Shown: piece after piece, positions 1-10,806 of the stretch
How the letters are laid out: each line of letters opens with the position of its first letter
How positions within the stretch are numbered: position 1 is the stretch's first letter
Assembly: GCA_036873135.1 (NCBI GenBank)
Contig: JAPTYO010000013.1
Span: 21,759,901 to 21,823,900 of the forward strand
Direction: 5' to 3'
DNA length: 64,000 nt
From: Clarkia xantiana subsp. parviflora
Taxonomy: Eukaryota; Streptophyta; Magnoliopsida; Myrtales; Onagraceae
The notes under the pieces: model-generated
What the model was told of the DNA's origin: nothing
Databases searched by the model: none
Seen by the model: the letters and a program-made list of their open reading frames with translations, nothing else
Program-made: the position numbers and the translations under genes

Positions 1-1
1 T

Positions 2-3000
2 GGCAAGAGAGGTCACATTGAAGACAATTGCTACATCAAACATGGCTACCCATATGATCACCCAATTCATCAAACCAATCCAAATGCTCCTAAGAGGAAT
101 TGGAATTCAGCCAACATTGTTGAAGAAGGTGGCAACTCAAGCACAATTGAGCATGTGGCAGCCAAGGACAAAAGGATATTTCATGGCACAGCTGACAAAA
201 GAATCCAACATGTTGCTGCCCATAATGATCACTTTGATCATACACCCCTAAGCTTTGAGGATATGGATCAAGCTCATGTCAACATGGCAGGTATATCTAG
301 TGATTCTATGGTTTGGATAGTTGACTCAGGTGCTACTAACCACATCACTCATCAAGTTGAGTGGCTACATGATTTGAAGAAAAGTGATTCAGATCACCAA
401 TATGTGCACTTGCCAAATGGTCACAAATGCAAAGTGACTCATGTTGGTTCTTGTTCTTTCTCAAGTGGATTTACCTTGACCAACATACTCTTGGTCCCTG
501 ACTTCAAGTTCAATCTGATCTCTGTATCTAGGTTACCTAGCCAGTTAAATTGCAAAGTGATCTTTACTTGTGATCATGTGTTACTTCAGGGCCAGAGTGG
601 CAAGTCCATGGTGATTGGGGAATGGAATAGAGGACTATACACTTTGAAGGATGTGGTGCCTTCAAGCCCAAGGAAGTTAGCAGCTGCTTGCTTGGAGAAT
701 AAGGATGAAGTATTGAGATGGCATAGGCGTTTGGGCCATGTCTCTGAACAATATTTGAATCATTTGGATGTTTTAGGCTTGAATAAGACATATGGTTGTA
801 TCAAACAATGCACTATTTGTCCTCTTGCAAAACAATCTAGATTTTCTTTTCCAACCAGTGATTCTATTGCTTCAAAGCCCTTTGATTTGGTTCACATGGA
901 TTTATGGGGTCCTTACAAAGTGCCAACCTTCAAGAACAATCAATACTTCTTGACCATTGTTGATGATCACTCAAGGGCAACTTGGGTTTACTTGATGAGG
1001 CACAAAAGTGATACTTTCTTGCACATCAAGAATTTCCTAATCATGGTGAAGAATCAATTTGGAACAATGGTCAAAACTTTGAGGAGTGATAATGGGACTG
1101 AGTTCATCAATTCTATTTGCAAAGGTTTGCTTCTTCAATTTGGCATTCTTCATCAAACAAGTTGTGTGCATACACCACAACAAAATGGAAGGGTGGAACG
1201 CAAACATAGGGACATCCTCAACATTGCTAGAGATATAAGATTTCAAGCATCCATGCCTTTGAGGCATTGGGGGTATTGCATACTCAATGCTTGTTACTTA
1301 CTCAATAGGCTTCCCACCTCTATCTTGAAGTTCAAGTCACCTATTGAAGTGTTATATGGCAAAACTCCTTCCCTTCATCACTTGAGAACTATAGGTTGTC
1401 TATGTTTTTCAACCAAATTGAACAACCATGACAAGTTTAGTCCAAGGGCTGAACCATGCATCCTAATGGGATATTCAACATCTCAAAAAGGATACCTTGT
1501 GATGAACATTTCAAACTCAGTGTTTCATGTATCAAGGGATGTTCATTTCCATGAGGATATTTTCCCCTTTAGCATGTCTAAGGATGCTCTAAAGGCTCTT
1601 ATTCCATCTTGCTTGGGAGTCAAGCAACCACTTGAGGATTTCCCACCTGAGAATCCTTTTCATTTTGACATGGATATATCAACCAACTCTCCTCCCATTG
1701 AGGTTCTCACACCTCAAATGGATGATCAAGCACCTCCAATTGAGGATCAACCACCTCAACAACCAATTGAAGAAGAAGCACCCCAACCTTCCAATCTGAG
1801 AAGGAGTCTTAGAATTGCACAACTACACCCACCACCTCCTAGGAGAAGTGCAAGGCTTGCTGAACTCAAACAAAGATCAAGTTCAAATGCTATCTTTGGA
1901 ATGGAGAAGTATGTCTCCTATGACAACTTGGGTCCACAATACAAATGCTTCTTGGCTGCTCTTGACAAGATCAAAGAGCCAACCACCTATAAACAAGCAA
2001 TCAAAGACCCAAAATGGATCTTGGCCATGAAGGAGGAAATGCAAGCCCTTCAAAACAACAACACTTGGGAGCTAATAGAACTCCCACAAGGCAAATCTTC
2101 AATTGGTTGCAAATGGGTATTTAAGGTCAAATACAATTCTGATGGTTCCATTGAAAGATACAAAGCAAGATTGGTTGCCAAGGGATTCACTCAAATTGAA
2201 GGGACTGATTTCAATGAGACATTCTCCCCTGTAGTCAAAATGGACACAGTGAGGATCATACTAGCTTTGGCAGCTTCCAAATCATGGGGATTGTACCACA
2301 TGGATGTAAACAATGCATTTCTTCAAGGTGATCTAAATGAAGAAGTGTATATGGACATTCCCCAAGGTTTTAATCATTCCAAGTCTCTTGAGGGATATCC
2401 CAAACTTGTGTGCAAGCTCAACAAGTCCCTATATGGTCTCAAACAAGCTTCAAGACAATGGAACATCAAGCTCACTCAAACCTTATTGAAGAATGGTTAC
2501 AAACAATGTGCCTCAGATCATTCCTTGTTCACCAAGATACAAGGTGATGACAAAGTTTTTCTTCTCACCTATGTTGATGATCTTCTAATCACTGGCTCCA
2601 ACACCAAGATGATCAATCAATTGAAGAACACACTCCAAACACACTTCAAATTGAAGGACTTAGGAGACTTGAGGTACTTTTTGGGACTTGAAGTTGCAAG
2701 GTCAGATAGAGGTCTTGTAATCAACCAAAGGAAGTATGCAATTGAGCTCATTGAAGATGCTGGCCTAGGGGCTGCAAGGCCTGCTGAAACCCCTATGGAG
2801 TTCAATGTCAAACTCACCACACATGAGTATGACAAAGCAACTAATTCAAACATTGATGATACACTCTTGGAGGATGCCACTTCTTATAGGAGGATCATTG
2901 GCAAGTTGCTATACCTTACCATGACAAGGCCAGACATTAGCTTTTCAGTGCAAAGACTCAGTCAATTTGTTGACAAGCCAAAGAAGTCCCATCATGATGC

Positions 3001-3586
3001 AGTCATAAGAGTCATCAGATACATTAAAGGCACTCCAGGGCAAGGATTGATCTATCCTTCCAACAACAAGCTCAATTTGAGTTTGTTTTGTGATTCTGAT
3101 TGGGCTGCTTGCCCTTTTAGTAGGAAATCAGTGAGTGCTTATTGTTTCAAGCTAGGAGAAGCTATGATAGCCTGGAAGGCAAAGAAGCAAGACACAATTT
3201 CCCTATCAAGTGCTGAAGCAGAGTATAGATGCCTAAGAGTTGCAATTCCAGAGGCACTTTGGGTGGGAAGAATCCTCAAGGAACTTGGCATACAAGTAAA
3301 TCTTCCTATCCCAATCTACACAGATAGCCAAGCAGCTGTGAAGATTGCAAAGAATCCCATGTTCCATGAGCGCACCAAGCACATTGAGCTAGACTGCCAC
3401 TTCACAAGACATCATATTCAACAAGGATTCATAGGTGTCCATTACATTCCTTCAAAGGAACAACTTGCTGACTTGCTTACCAAGGCATTGGTCAAGAGTC
3501 AACACTTAGCTTTGCTAAAGCTATATGGAATCAAGGATGTGTTCCAAGAAAGAAGAGAAGAAGAAGAAAAGGATGGGAGAATATAG
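2..3586 (+). CDS. Ty1/copia Gag-Pol polyprotein, 5' end outside window (copia-1)
   Basis: One open frame runs from the window edge to the stop at 3584-3586, so the first ATG in the window (155) is internal. Domains in order: the end of the Gag zinc knuckle (GHIEDNC, first 40 bases); aspartic protease DSGATNHI at about 322; GAG-pre-integrase WHRRLGHV near 718 with the CTIC zinc pair near 811; integrase catalytic D in HMDLWGP (about 895), D in RSDNGTEF (about 1083) and E in NGRVERKHRD (about 1183); reverse transcriptase from about 2000 with YVDDLLIT near 2572; RNase H with CDSDWAA (about 3090), SSAEAEY (about 3208) and TDSQAAVK (about 3319). The protease-integrase-RT order defines Ty1/copia. 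No internal stop or frameshift is visible, unlike every other element here, which suggests the youngest insertion. The 5' LTR and most of gag lie upstream of the window. Confidence 0.95.
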   Translation, partial: GKRGHIEDNCYIKHGYPYDHPIHQTNPNAPKRNWNSANIVEEGGNSSTIEHVAAKDKRIFHGTADKRIQHVAAHNDHFDHTPLSFEDMDQAHVNMAGISSDSMVWIVDSGATNHITHQVEWLHDLKKSDSDHQYVHLPNGHKCKVTHVGSCSFSSGFTLTNILLVPDFKFNLISVSRLPSQLNCKVIFTCDHVLLQGQSGKSMVIGEWNRGLYTLKDVVPSSPRKLAAACLENKDEVLRWHRRLGHVSEQYLNHLDVLGLNKTYGCIKQCTICPLAKQSRFSFPTSDSIASKPFDLVHMDLWGPYKVPTFKNNQYFLTIVDDHSRATWVYLMRHKSDTFLHIKNFLIMVKNQFGTMVKTLRSDNGTEFINSICKGLLLQFGILHQTSCVHTPQQNGRVERKHRDILNIARDIRFQASMPLRHWGYCILNACYLLNRLPTSILKFKSPIEVLYGKTPSLHHLRTIGCLCFSTKLNNHDKFSPRAEPCILMGYSTSQKGYLVMNISNSVFHVSRDVHFHEDIFPFSMSKDALKALIPSCLGVKQPLEDFPPENPFHFDMDISTNSPPIEVLTPQMDDQAPPIEDQPPQQPIEEEAPQPSNLRRSLRIAQLHPPPPRRSARLAELKQRSSSNAIFGMEKYVSYDNLGPQYKCFLAALDKIKEPTTYKQAIKDPKWILAMKEEMQALQNNNTWELIELPQGKSSIGCKWVFKVKYNSDGSIERYKARLVAKGFTQIEGTDFNETFSPVVKMDTVRIILALAASKSWGLYHMDVNNAFLQGDLNEEVYMDIPQGFNHSKSLEGYPKLVCKLNKSLYGLKQASRQWNIKLTQTLLKNGYKQCASDHSLFTKIQGDDKVFLLTYVDDLLITGSNTKMINQLKNTLQTHFKLKDLGDLRYFLGLEVARSDRGLVINQRKYAIELIEDAGLGAARPAETPMEFNVKLTTHEYDKATNSNIDDTLLEDATSYRRIIGKLLYLTMTRPDISFSVQRLSQFVDKPKKSHHDAVIRVIRYIKGTPGQGLIYPSNNKLNLSLFCDSDWAACPFSRKSVSAYCFKLGEAMIAWKAKKQDTISLSSAEAEYRCLRVAIPEALWVGRILKELGIQVNLPIPIYTDSQAAVKIAKNPMFHERTKHIELDCHFTRHHIQQGFIGVHYIPSKEQLADLLTKALVKSQHLALLKLYGIKDVFQERREEEEKDGRI

Positions 3587-3588
3587 AG

Positions 3589-3840
3589 TGTATAAGTTGA
3601 TATGCTCACATTGCATCTTGTCATTTATACTTGCATTTACTTCTATCATGTCATTAGATGATTGTATAAGGTTATTATATGGTGCATATATCATGTAGTA
3701 CATGTTACATGGTGTATGCACCTTGGTGCACCAAGTTGGGCACATAGGATAGCTAGTCCTAGTTGGTGATCCTTATCACCTAGTATATATAGTTTACCTA
3801 TTGCATTGTAATCCCTAATCATCAATCAACAAATGATTCA
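3589..3840 (+). repeat. 3' LTR of copia-1 with preceding polypurine tract
   Basis: A purine-rich run at about 3549-3582 overlaps the end of the polyprotein and is the likely polypurine tract for plus-strand priming. A candidate LTR begins with TG at 3589, has a TATA-like stretch near 3783 and ends with CA at 3840, about 250 bp long. RNase H coding sequence of a different copia family starts within about 15 bases after it, so the end is well bracketed, but the exact boundary is uncertain because the 5' LTR is not in the window for comparison. Confidence 0.65.
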
Positions 3841-3851
3841 ACCTTCTAAAG

Positions 3852-4180
3852 TTATTAGCTGCCCTCTCCAAAGACGCACAAGAAGCGGTCTGGCTAAAAA
3901 AGCTTCTTACTGCATTAATTGGCACCGACAAGAAGAGTAAACCTGTGAAGGTGTACTCTGACAGTCAGGCGGCCATTGCGGCAGTTAAGAATCCAAATAC
4001 CATAGTAGGACTAAACACATTGATGTGAAATACAATTATACTAGGTCGGTTCTGGAAGACAACATAATCTCTTTAGAATACTTGCCTACAGACAATATGG
4101 TCGCAGACCCTTTAACTAAGCCGTTACGTAGGGAAATTTTTGAAAAGCACGTAAAACTGCTTGGATTACGTAGGGCTTAA
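3852..4180 (+). pseudogene. RNase H C-terminal tail of copia A (truncated, frameshifted)
   Basis: The sequence reads ALSKDAQEAVWLKKLLTAL, SDSQAAIAAVKNP, then after a one-base loss near 3998 YHSRTKHID..., ending DPLTKPL...FEKHVKLLGLRRA and a stop just before the LTR. This is the C-terminal part of a Ty1/copia RNase H, of the same family as the minus-strand copies B, C and D. Only the last ~110 codons are present; the rest of copia A should lie upstream of copia-1 if copia-1 inserted into it. Not functional. Confidence 0.85.
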
Positions 4181-4199
4181 ACTGTGTGGCTTGTAAAAG

Positions 4200-5860
4200 T
4201 GATAACATTTTGACATTTGAAATCATGTTTCAATTGAATAAAATAATTACAATTTGAGTTTATGATTTATCGACGTCATAATGATTAACAACATCAGATT
4301 TTACGGTCTATAAACTAAGTCGTAGGAAGAAGTAAAATTCTTCCACCAAAATTATGTCGAATGTGAAGCTTGCCTCATCACACAGGCACGGTCATCTTGT
4401 AAGGAGAGAGGAACCTCTACCATAACAAGATTGGCTAAGAATCAGGGGGTAAACCTGATTAAGCAAAACGATAACATTGTCACGCTTAACAGCATGACTT
4501 AATCTTCGTTTTGTAAATCGCCGAGTTGAACTTTTTCCATCACTATATATCACATTCAAGGCCAGATGAGAGATTCTGCGATAGCATTATTGACATATCC
4601 CATCCCTGGCTTTACCAGGTGTGCTATCGACGCGTGCCACGTACGACCACGGGTTCATTCTCGGTTGTGCTAGCTAGAATCCTTGTGATTCAAAGGCCGC
4701 ATACTTCTTCACCTTGAGCGTGTGATTGATCCCGTATGCCTTATGAAGAGGCATCCAAAGTATCCTCACGGACTCATAACTTATACCTAAGGTCTGGATC
4801 AATTCTCGCTTCCCGGCGTACGAGCGTAGTGCCAAAGACTACAGCCATATTAGACCACGTCTTGGAAACCGGCTGAGTCAGACTAAGGGTATAAGTGATG
4901 GGGATGGTCAAGTTCACCTTTAATTCACCGACTCTCGTGTTCACTAGGTGGCCGCCAACCGGATATTAGTTGAAGGTTGTGAACACTTGTACGAATTCCC
5001 TGGAGAAGTATTCCTTTGTGGAAAACTGGGCAATTTGAGAATTAACAGTTGACCAAGGATACAGTGCGGTACATGTTTTATTTCAAACAGGTTTAGTTCA
5101 TGAAAGAGAATCAACGTTCTAAGGGCGCTACAATACTCCTAACAGATGAGTAGCACGATGCCGTCGTATCCGCCGGTCGCACAGCAAGCCTCGTATGAAC
5201 TATTCGGAGAAGGATACGAAGACTGAAGACTGAGATGTTGATACTATTGCGTAACCGTATAGATTAACGAGCACCCTCCCATTCCGGCGAGTGGGAGCTG
5301 TTAGCATATGGAGACGTGGCGCCGTAATAGGAGCCCGTTAAATAAGGGAATTACCTAAGTTAATTAGGTAATTGTCAGTTTGAGCTAATTGTGCCAAACC
5401 CAATTAGTAATTGACAAGGGAGGCCCAAAATAGGCCTCCCCCTTAACATGCATAGTTCGGCCGCCCCCTTTATACCACATTGGTTGGAGTTGCCTTTTGG
5501 CAACTCCACCAATACTATATATAGGGGTGTTATCTAAGGGTTTATTCACTCATTCATAATAACAAGGATCTCCATTGAGAACACTTGTTTCCCTTAGTCT
5601 AAAATTCGGCACCATCACATCTGGTCTGAGGTTCCATCTTCGTTGAAGAATCGATCAGAGGTCTTGTTGTGGAGCTACATCGCGTGGGACTTCTTCTAAC
5701 GAAGAACTTGCACGTTGTTCCGACGGGAGGATCGGAACACCCTCCACATCGATCTTGGGCAGGAAAGCTAAAAGGTATGTGTACTAATTCCGCTGCGTAG
5801 ATTAGATTTCTTTCTAGTACATGTTTAGCATTCCGTAGTATTACGTTCCCATAATCCAAC
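4200..5860 (+). repeat. Long LTR (~1.66 kb) of copia A
   Basis: It begins TGATAACATTTTGA right after the RNase H stop and ends CGTTCCCATAATCCAACA, after which Tat gag sequence starts abruptly. Reverse-complement relatives lie at 7885-9126, 12676-13994, 26263-26865, 37170-38894 and 45577-45948, which defines the LTR family and its ends. A TATA-like motif (CTATATATAGG) lies near 5514, followed by the putative R-U5. ORFs inside are chance frames. It diverges visibly from the other copies, especially in its last 300 bases. Confidence 0.85.
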
Positions 5861-7884
5861 ACCACCTCCACTTCCAGTATACGGGCAGCCACCGCCGCCA
5901 AGGGCATTGTCCCATGACACTACCCGACATGAGAGCTCACTGCGTGAAGAAAGAAAACACCAAGCTGCTTCTCACCAACATTATAACTCAAGAGATAAGG
6001 TAACACGTTCTTACACACCTTACGTAGGGGCGCAACAACCAGGAGAATCTTGGAGACAACATCAAAGAGAAAGTTCCTTTTATGAAGTGAGTCGGGAACA
6101 CCACAATCCCACTTACCATAACATGGGTAGAAGAGGTCCCTCGAGGGAGGAAGACGTCCCAATCACGGGACTGACGGCAAAGGCATTAGAAGCTCTGATT
6201 GAGCAGAAGATGAAGCAAGCAAAAATGAAGGCCACACATGTCATAACTGAGAACGCTTCCCATCCCTTCACGGAGGAGTTGGTGTATAGCCATGTGCCAG
6301 ACGCGCTGTATAATGTCAAGATCGAGAAGTACAAGGGAATGGGAGACCTGATAGAGCACGTGCAGCAGCACGAAGCTTCACTTCTTGGTAGAACTACCAA
6401 TCCACACCACTTGGCCATGACATTCCCGCAAACATTGGTAGGAACTGCAGCACATTGGTTCTTTTCACACCCACACGACAGTGTGCACTCGTGGCCATAT
6501 TTGAAGTCAAAGTTTATAAAAGGTACATGGGAGAGCGCAAACTCTTGAAAGGTTTAAGCGCGCTAGATGATGTACGTCGGGAGTATGACGAATCTTTGGC
6601 GGATTACTTCATTCGTTTCAACCAAAACATTGCAGATGTTTCGGAAGGCGACATCGGGCGTTCACTCGACACTTAGGATATCGAGGTTTTTCTCTCGCCG
6701 AAAAAATGTCCAAGCGTCTAGCAACTCTGGAAGAGTTAATGGCAAGAGTAAGAGAGTATGTGGACCTAGAAAGGTTCAGGAAGACTAACAAGGCTAAGAT
6801 AAGTGTTGCGCTCCCTAAAGAAAACAACAAGCCTGGTCCTGCAAAGCAATACCAGGGGAATAAGCAAAACAAGCACTGGCAGCCTCAGCCTCAGTTTATA
6901 AGACTGCACCAGAGCGAGTTCCAAAAGCCCAGGGATGTTAACAACATAGATTTTATCCCTCTCAATGCACCACTGTCCATCATTTTCAGGGAAATGAAAG
7001 AGAACAACATGTGGTAAGAACCCAACAACTATCGCAAGGGCCCGCTGGGTAAAGATAAGGAAATGTGGTGTGAAAACCACGATGTGTATGGACATGATAC
7101 AAATACATGCATAAGTCTGAAAATGCGTGTAAATAACATCGTCCAGAGGGGAGAATTGAAAAACTATGCGGATCAAGGGGGCAACCCCTCGAAGAAAGCC
7201 CAAGGTGAGCCCTCGGCAAAGAGTAAGGGAAAGGAAAAGGCTAACGACAATCTACCTACTGCCAAGCGAGGTGTGATAAACGTAATTCATGGAGGACCAG
7301 CTGCTGGGGAACATGTGTCGAATGCAAGAGATGTTTACGCGTCACAAGTGGGAACCCTCCCCAAGTATGGGAAGAGACGACATCCAGAAGTGGACGACGT
7401 CGTCATACAATTCCCCAGATTTGACATGAACCATATCGTCTATCCCCACGATGATGCCTTGGTAATTACCATGGAAATTGCAGGATATGATGTCAAAATA
7501 ATACTGGTCGATGGGGGCAGTGTTGCAGACATCCTGCATGTCAATGTGTTAGAACATCTGGGAAAGACAAGGGCAGATGTGACACCTAGAACCTCCCCTT
7601 GGTAAGTTTCGCAGGCGCGACAACATACCCGCTGGGAGAAATCACTCTTCCAGTGACAATTGGTGAGGGGTGGACGACTTTGAACGTTAACATAACCTTC
7701 GTCGTGGTCGAGGCCCTGGGTGCGTACAATGGAATCCTGTGTAGAACGACCATCAACCCATATGAAATTGTACCCTCAACAATTCATCAGAAAATGAAAT
7801 TCCCGATGGAGAACGGAATAGGGGAAGTGTTGGGTGGCCAATCATCTGTACGCAAGTACTACGTTAATGTTCTTAGCAGTAAAC
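5861..7884 (+). pseudogene. Ty3/gypsy Tat-lineage gag-protease remnant (frameshifted)
   Basis: Starting right at the copia A LTR end, the frame reads a proline-rich stretch and continues to 6548 with a capsid-like segment (VKIEKYKGMGDLIEHV, then TLVGTAAHWFF near 6430-6460). After a frameshift comes DESLADYFIRFNQNI (about 6585-6635), the retrotransposon Gag domain. At 7063 a zinc-knuckle-like CENHDVYGHDTNTC leads into ISLKMRVNNIVQRGEL, then an aspartic protease core LVDGGSVADIL (about 7505), followed after another frameshift by FAGATTYPLGEITLP. These blocks are typical of Tat/Ogre Gag-Pro. At least three frameshifts make it nonfunctional. It is cut at 7884 by the copia B LTR. Confidence 0.85.
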
Positions 7885-9126
7885 TGTTAGATTACGAGGA
7901 GTAATCACTACGTAAACTAAAACCATGGTACATGCTAGTAATCGAAATTACGCAGTGGAAGATTCGCACATACCTCAACAGTAGTCCGTAGTCCCAAGAT
8001 CCTTGTCGCATGGAGTTCACGATACTCCGGTCAACACCTGTAGGGGTTCTTGTTAAGGAAGCCCTACGTGGTATATTCCCCACAGCAAAGTCTCAGATCG
8101 ATTCTTGGCAAGGGACAGATCTCCAGAGTGTTTTTCTCGAAGGAAAATTGGCACACCCTTGGTGTTTGGTGGTTTTGGCCAAACTAGGTGGTTATGGGGG
8201 AAGGGTTTTCTCTCAAATCACCACTTAAAGGGAATTATGATTAACCCTAATAAAATCCCTAACACCCCTTATATATAGGAGGAGCAAAGTGGACAAAAGT
8301 CCACTTTGCCACTACATAGTTCGGCCGGCCCCTATTGTGTATAAGGGAGGCCCAATTTTGGGCCTCTCGTGTCAATTGGGATTTGGGTCTAGCTCAATGT
8401 CCTTATGTGACATTTAACCAATTAAATTAGGTAACACATACATATAATGGGCTTCCATTTACGACGTGGTCACTGGGCCTTTTTGTTCAGCACTACGCTC
8501 GTACGCCGGGAAGCGAACATTGAGCCTGGCCTTAGATATGAGTTCTGAGTCCGTGAGGATACTTTGGGTGCATCTTCATAAGGCTCTCGGGATCAATCAC
8601 ACGCTCGAGGTTGCGCCCGCCAGAAAAACGAGGATTCTTTCCTAGCACAACCGAGCTGTGACCCCGTGGTCGAACGTGGCACGCGTAGTATGAAGCACGC
8701 GTCGATAGCTTACCTGAACGTTTAAGTTCAAGGAATAGGATATGTCAATCATGCTATCGAAGATTCTCATCAGGCCCAGAATGTGGATTAATGACGAACG
8801 ACGTTCATCACGACGATCTGTAAAACAAAGATCATGTCGAGTTACTTCGACACTTGATAATCGTTCAACTTAATCAGGTTTATCCCCCTGAAATTTAGCC
8901 AGCCTTGCTCAGTAGAGGCCTCCCTCCACCGCAAGACGGCCGTACCTGTATGACAAGGTATGACCCACATTCGACATAGTTTTGGCAGAGGATTGCGTCC
9001 TCCTACGACTTAGTTTATAGACCGAAAATTTTGATGTATTCAAACATTATGACGTCGATAGATCATAAACTCAATTGCAATTCTTTCGTTTCAAAAATGT
9101 AACTTTCAAATATCAAAATGTTATCA
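7885..9126 (-). repeat. 3' LTR of copia B, with internal deletion
   Basis: On the plus strand it opens TGTTAGATTACGAGGAG (the reversed LTR 3' end) and closes at TTATCA, matching copies A and D. It is about 1.24 kb against 1.66-1.73 kb for A and D. Near 8480 the sequence jumps from the GGGCTTCCATTTACGAC block straight to GTGGTCACTGGGCC, omitting about 480 bases that D carries at 37745-38222. Short ORFs here are chance frames. Confidence 0.85.
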
Positions 9127-10806
9127 GATACATGCCACTTTTAAACCCTACGCAATCCAAGCAGTTTTAAATGCTTTTCGAATATCTCCATGCGTAGTCT
9201 TCTACCATAGATTTAGCGTAAAACTATATTTCACATCAATGTGTTTGGTCCTACTATGGTACTTCGGATTCTTTACTGCCGCAATGCTGCCTGACTGTCA
9301 GAGAACACCTTCACAGGTTTACTCCCGACGTCACCATCAAGCAGCGCAGTAAGAAGCCTTTTCAGCCAAACCGCTTCCTGTGCGTTCTTAGAAAGGGCTA
9401 CGAATTCTGATTCCATCGTGGAAAGCGCGACATAGGTTTGCTTCTTGCTCGTCCATGAAATGGCGGCATTAGCAAGGAGAAACACTCCTCCTTTGGTGGA
9501 CTTACGATCATCAGGATCGCCACCGTGGTCGGCGTCAGTGTAACCGGTCTATTCTAACTTCCCGCCCTCGTAGCACAGTGCGTAGTCGGCAGTACCTTTC
9601 AGATAACAAATTATTCGTTTTACAGCCTTTAAATGTTGATAGCCTGGATCTGATTGGAAACGTGCTTCTAGGCCCACGGCATAACAGATATCCAGACGGG
9701 TGCATTGCATGGTGTACATCAAACTACCGACCATGCTTAAATACTCTGCACCCTTCATCTGTTCACGCTCTGCAAGGTTCTTAAGGCCGTCACGTTTTGA
9801 CAGTGCGCACCCAAACACCACCGGCGTATCCACGTGTTTGGCATCCTGTAATCTGAACCTTTCAACAGTTTGTTGATATAGGCTTCTTGAGACAGACATA
9901 ATTTCTGGGTAGCCCGATATCTAGCAATTTTAATGCCTAAGATGTACGTGGCTTCTCCCATGTCTTTCATCTCTAATACAGATGCTAACCAGGACTTTGA
10001 CTCGTTCATAAAACTCACATCGTTCGCGGCAATGAGTATGTTGTCCAAGTATAAGGTTAATATGACATACTTAGACCCAGAGGTCTTATAATACACGCAC
10101 GGATCCTCGTGAAGATTCACAAATCTGTTTCCTATGATTTCCTTGTGGAATCTGCAGTACTATTTCCGAGACGACTGCTTAAGACCGTAGATGGACCTTT
10201 GGAGTTTACAAACTTTACGTTCGTTACCAGGAGTAATAAAACCCTTTGGTAGCTCCATGTAGATCTCTTCCTCCAGGTTTCCGTGGAGGATTGCGATCTT
10301 AACATCCATTTGGTTTCGAGACCGAGACTTGCGACCAGGACCATTAGTGGCCCTAACTGTGGTTTTACGCACAGTCAGTGAGGTTGTTTTGTCAAAGTCC
10401 AGTCCGTGAAATAGGGTATATCCTTTCGCAACAAGTCGGGTTTCTCACCTCCCGACCTTTTTCATCAGTGGTGAGCCTTCTTTCAGGACTCACCTTATCC
10501 TTATGCCCCTGTGGTTAGCAGGTAAATCAACTATAAAATATTTTGGCTTTCATTTAAGGCGATCTCTCTCTTTTATTATTTTCCTCCATTTCTCCACTTG
10601 AGGTCTTTCCAATGCTCACTTACTGTCGTTAGAGTAAGGTTGTCACCCTACTTGATGGGTTCGAAGCCTTTGACTCTTTTCTAGGCTTGTTTATCCCATC
10701 TTGAGTCTGAACGCTTCTCCCACTCAGAATAATGCCTCTCATCGGAGCATCGTTTCCTTTGGGAACAAGAGCAGTGCTTGAACCTTGATCATCAACTTTC
10801 CTTTGA
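9127..10806 (-). pseudogene. RT-RNase H fragment of copia B
   Basis: Read on the minus strand, 10806 down to 9127 contains the region upstream of RT, an RT core with LTLYLDNILIAAND (about 10040-10080; the family motif is YVDD, so this copy has lost the catalytic pair's second Asp), LCLSQEAYINKLLK, the RNase H entry and AAISWTSKKQTYVALSTMES (about 9410-9470). Several frameshifts and stops interrupt it. About 75 bases near the RNase H C-terminus are missing relative to copy C. It ends abruptly at about 10806, where Tat-like DNA starts, so integrase, protease, gag and the 5' LTR are lost. Confidence 0.85.
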
